Both the position numbers and the translations under genes were made by a program. DNA of 5,385 nt from Actinomycetota bacterium. GTDB lineage: Bacteria; Actinomycetota; Actinomycetes; UBA12327. Shown here piece after piece: positions 5,385 to 5,385 of the stretch. Below the pieces are notes generated by a model, which did no database searches, was not told the origin of the DNA, and worked only from the letters and a program-made list of their open reading frames with translations. The DNA lies in the NCBI GenBank assembly GCA_003529305.1, contig DPWC01000034.1:883-6267 (forward strand). The letters run 5' to 3'. How positions within the stretch are numbered: position 1 is the first letter of the stretch; each line of letters starts with the position of its first letter.

Positions 5385-5385
5385 G

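Noticed and set aside
1..5385. CRISPR array, tRNA, rRNA, insertion sequence or phage/defence genes
   Set aside because: No regular short repeats, cloverleaf, transposase motifs or terminal inverted repeats were seen; coding regions account for nearly all of the window and the longest intergenic gap is 72 bp.

Overview
The window looks like actinobacterial (Actinomycetota) chromosomal DNA. It holds the divergent lysine/diaminopimelate gene pair dapD (minus strand) and dapE (plus strand), two tandem LOG-family (TIGR00730-type) genes after dapE, and a truncated gene at each edge. The actinobacterial DapD type, GTG starts, leaderless-type promoters and dapE followed by LOG genes all point to this phylum. 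I recognise the families from sequence memory only; nothing was searched.

Layout. 2-685 (+) is the 3' end of a gene with cell-wall-binding-repeat-2 (CWB2)-like units; its stop overlaps the stop of dapD by 8 bp. 678-1610 (-) is dapD. 1611-1627 is a 17-bp gap between divergent GTG starts, almost filled by a 15-bp palindrome that carries one TAnnnT -10 box per strand. 1628-2692 (+) is dapE. 2735-3580 (+) is a long LOG-family gene with its own leaderless-type -10 box. About 3591-4184 (+) is a second, shorter LOG-family gene. 4200-4239 is a strong hairpin between convergent genes. 4257-5384 (-) is the 3' part of a secreted-looking gene with two DUF5666-like domains joined by Pro/Gly/Asp-rich linkers.

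Base composition is not uniform. Hand-counted 60-base rows are about 33-42% G+C in the left gene and 42-58% in the C-terminal half of dapD, but 60-70% from about position 1200 onward. The switch falls inside dapD, in its most conserved stretch. The left ~1.17 kb resembles low-GC, tightly packed actinobacterial genomes such as freshwater Nanopelagicales (inference), and the right ~4.2 kb a higher-GC actinobacterium. This is either a homologous-recombination junction or an assembly chimera, and it is the main caution for any reader of this window.

Functionally, DapD (tetrahydrodipicolinate N-succinyltransferase) and DapE (succinyl-diaminopimelate desuccinylase) are two steps of the succinylase route to meso-diaminopimelate and lysine, needed for peptidoglycan cross-links and protein. 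The shared symmetric promoter would let them be transcribed together. The LOG proteins belong to the cytokinin riboside 5'-monophosphate phosphoribohydrolase family and are often found beside dapE in actinobacteria; their role there is not obvious. I found no tRNA, rRNA, CRISPR, insertion sequence or new defence-type system.
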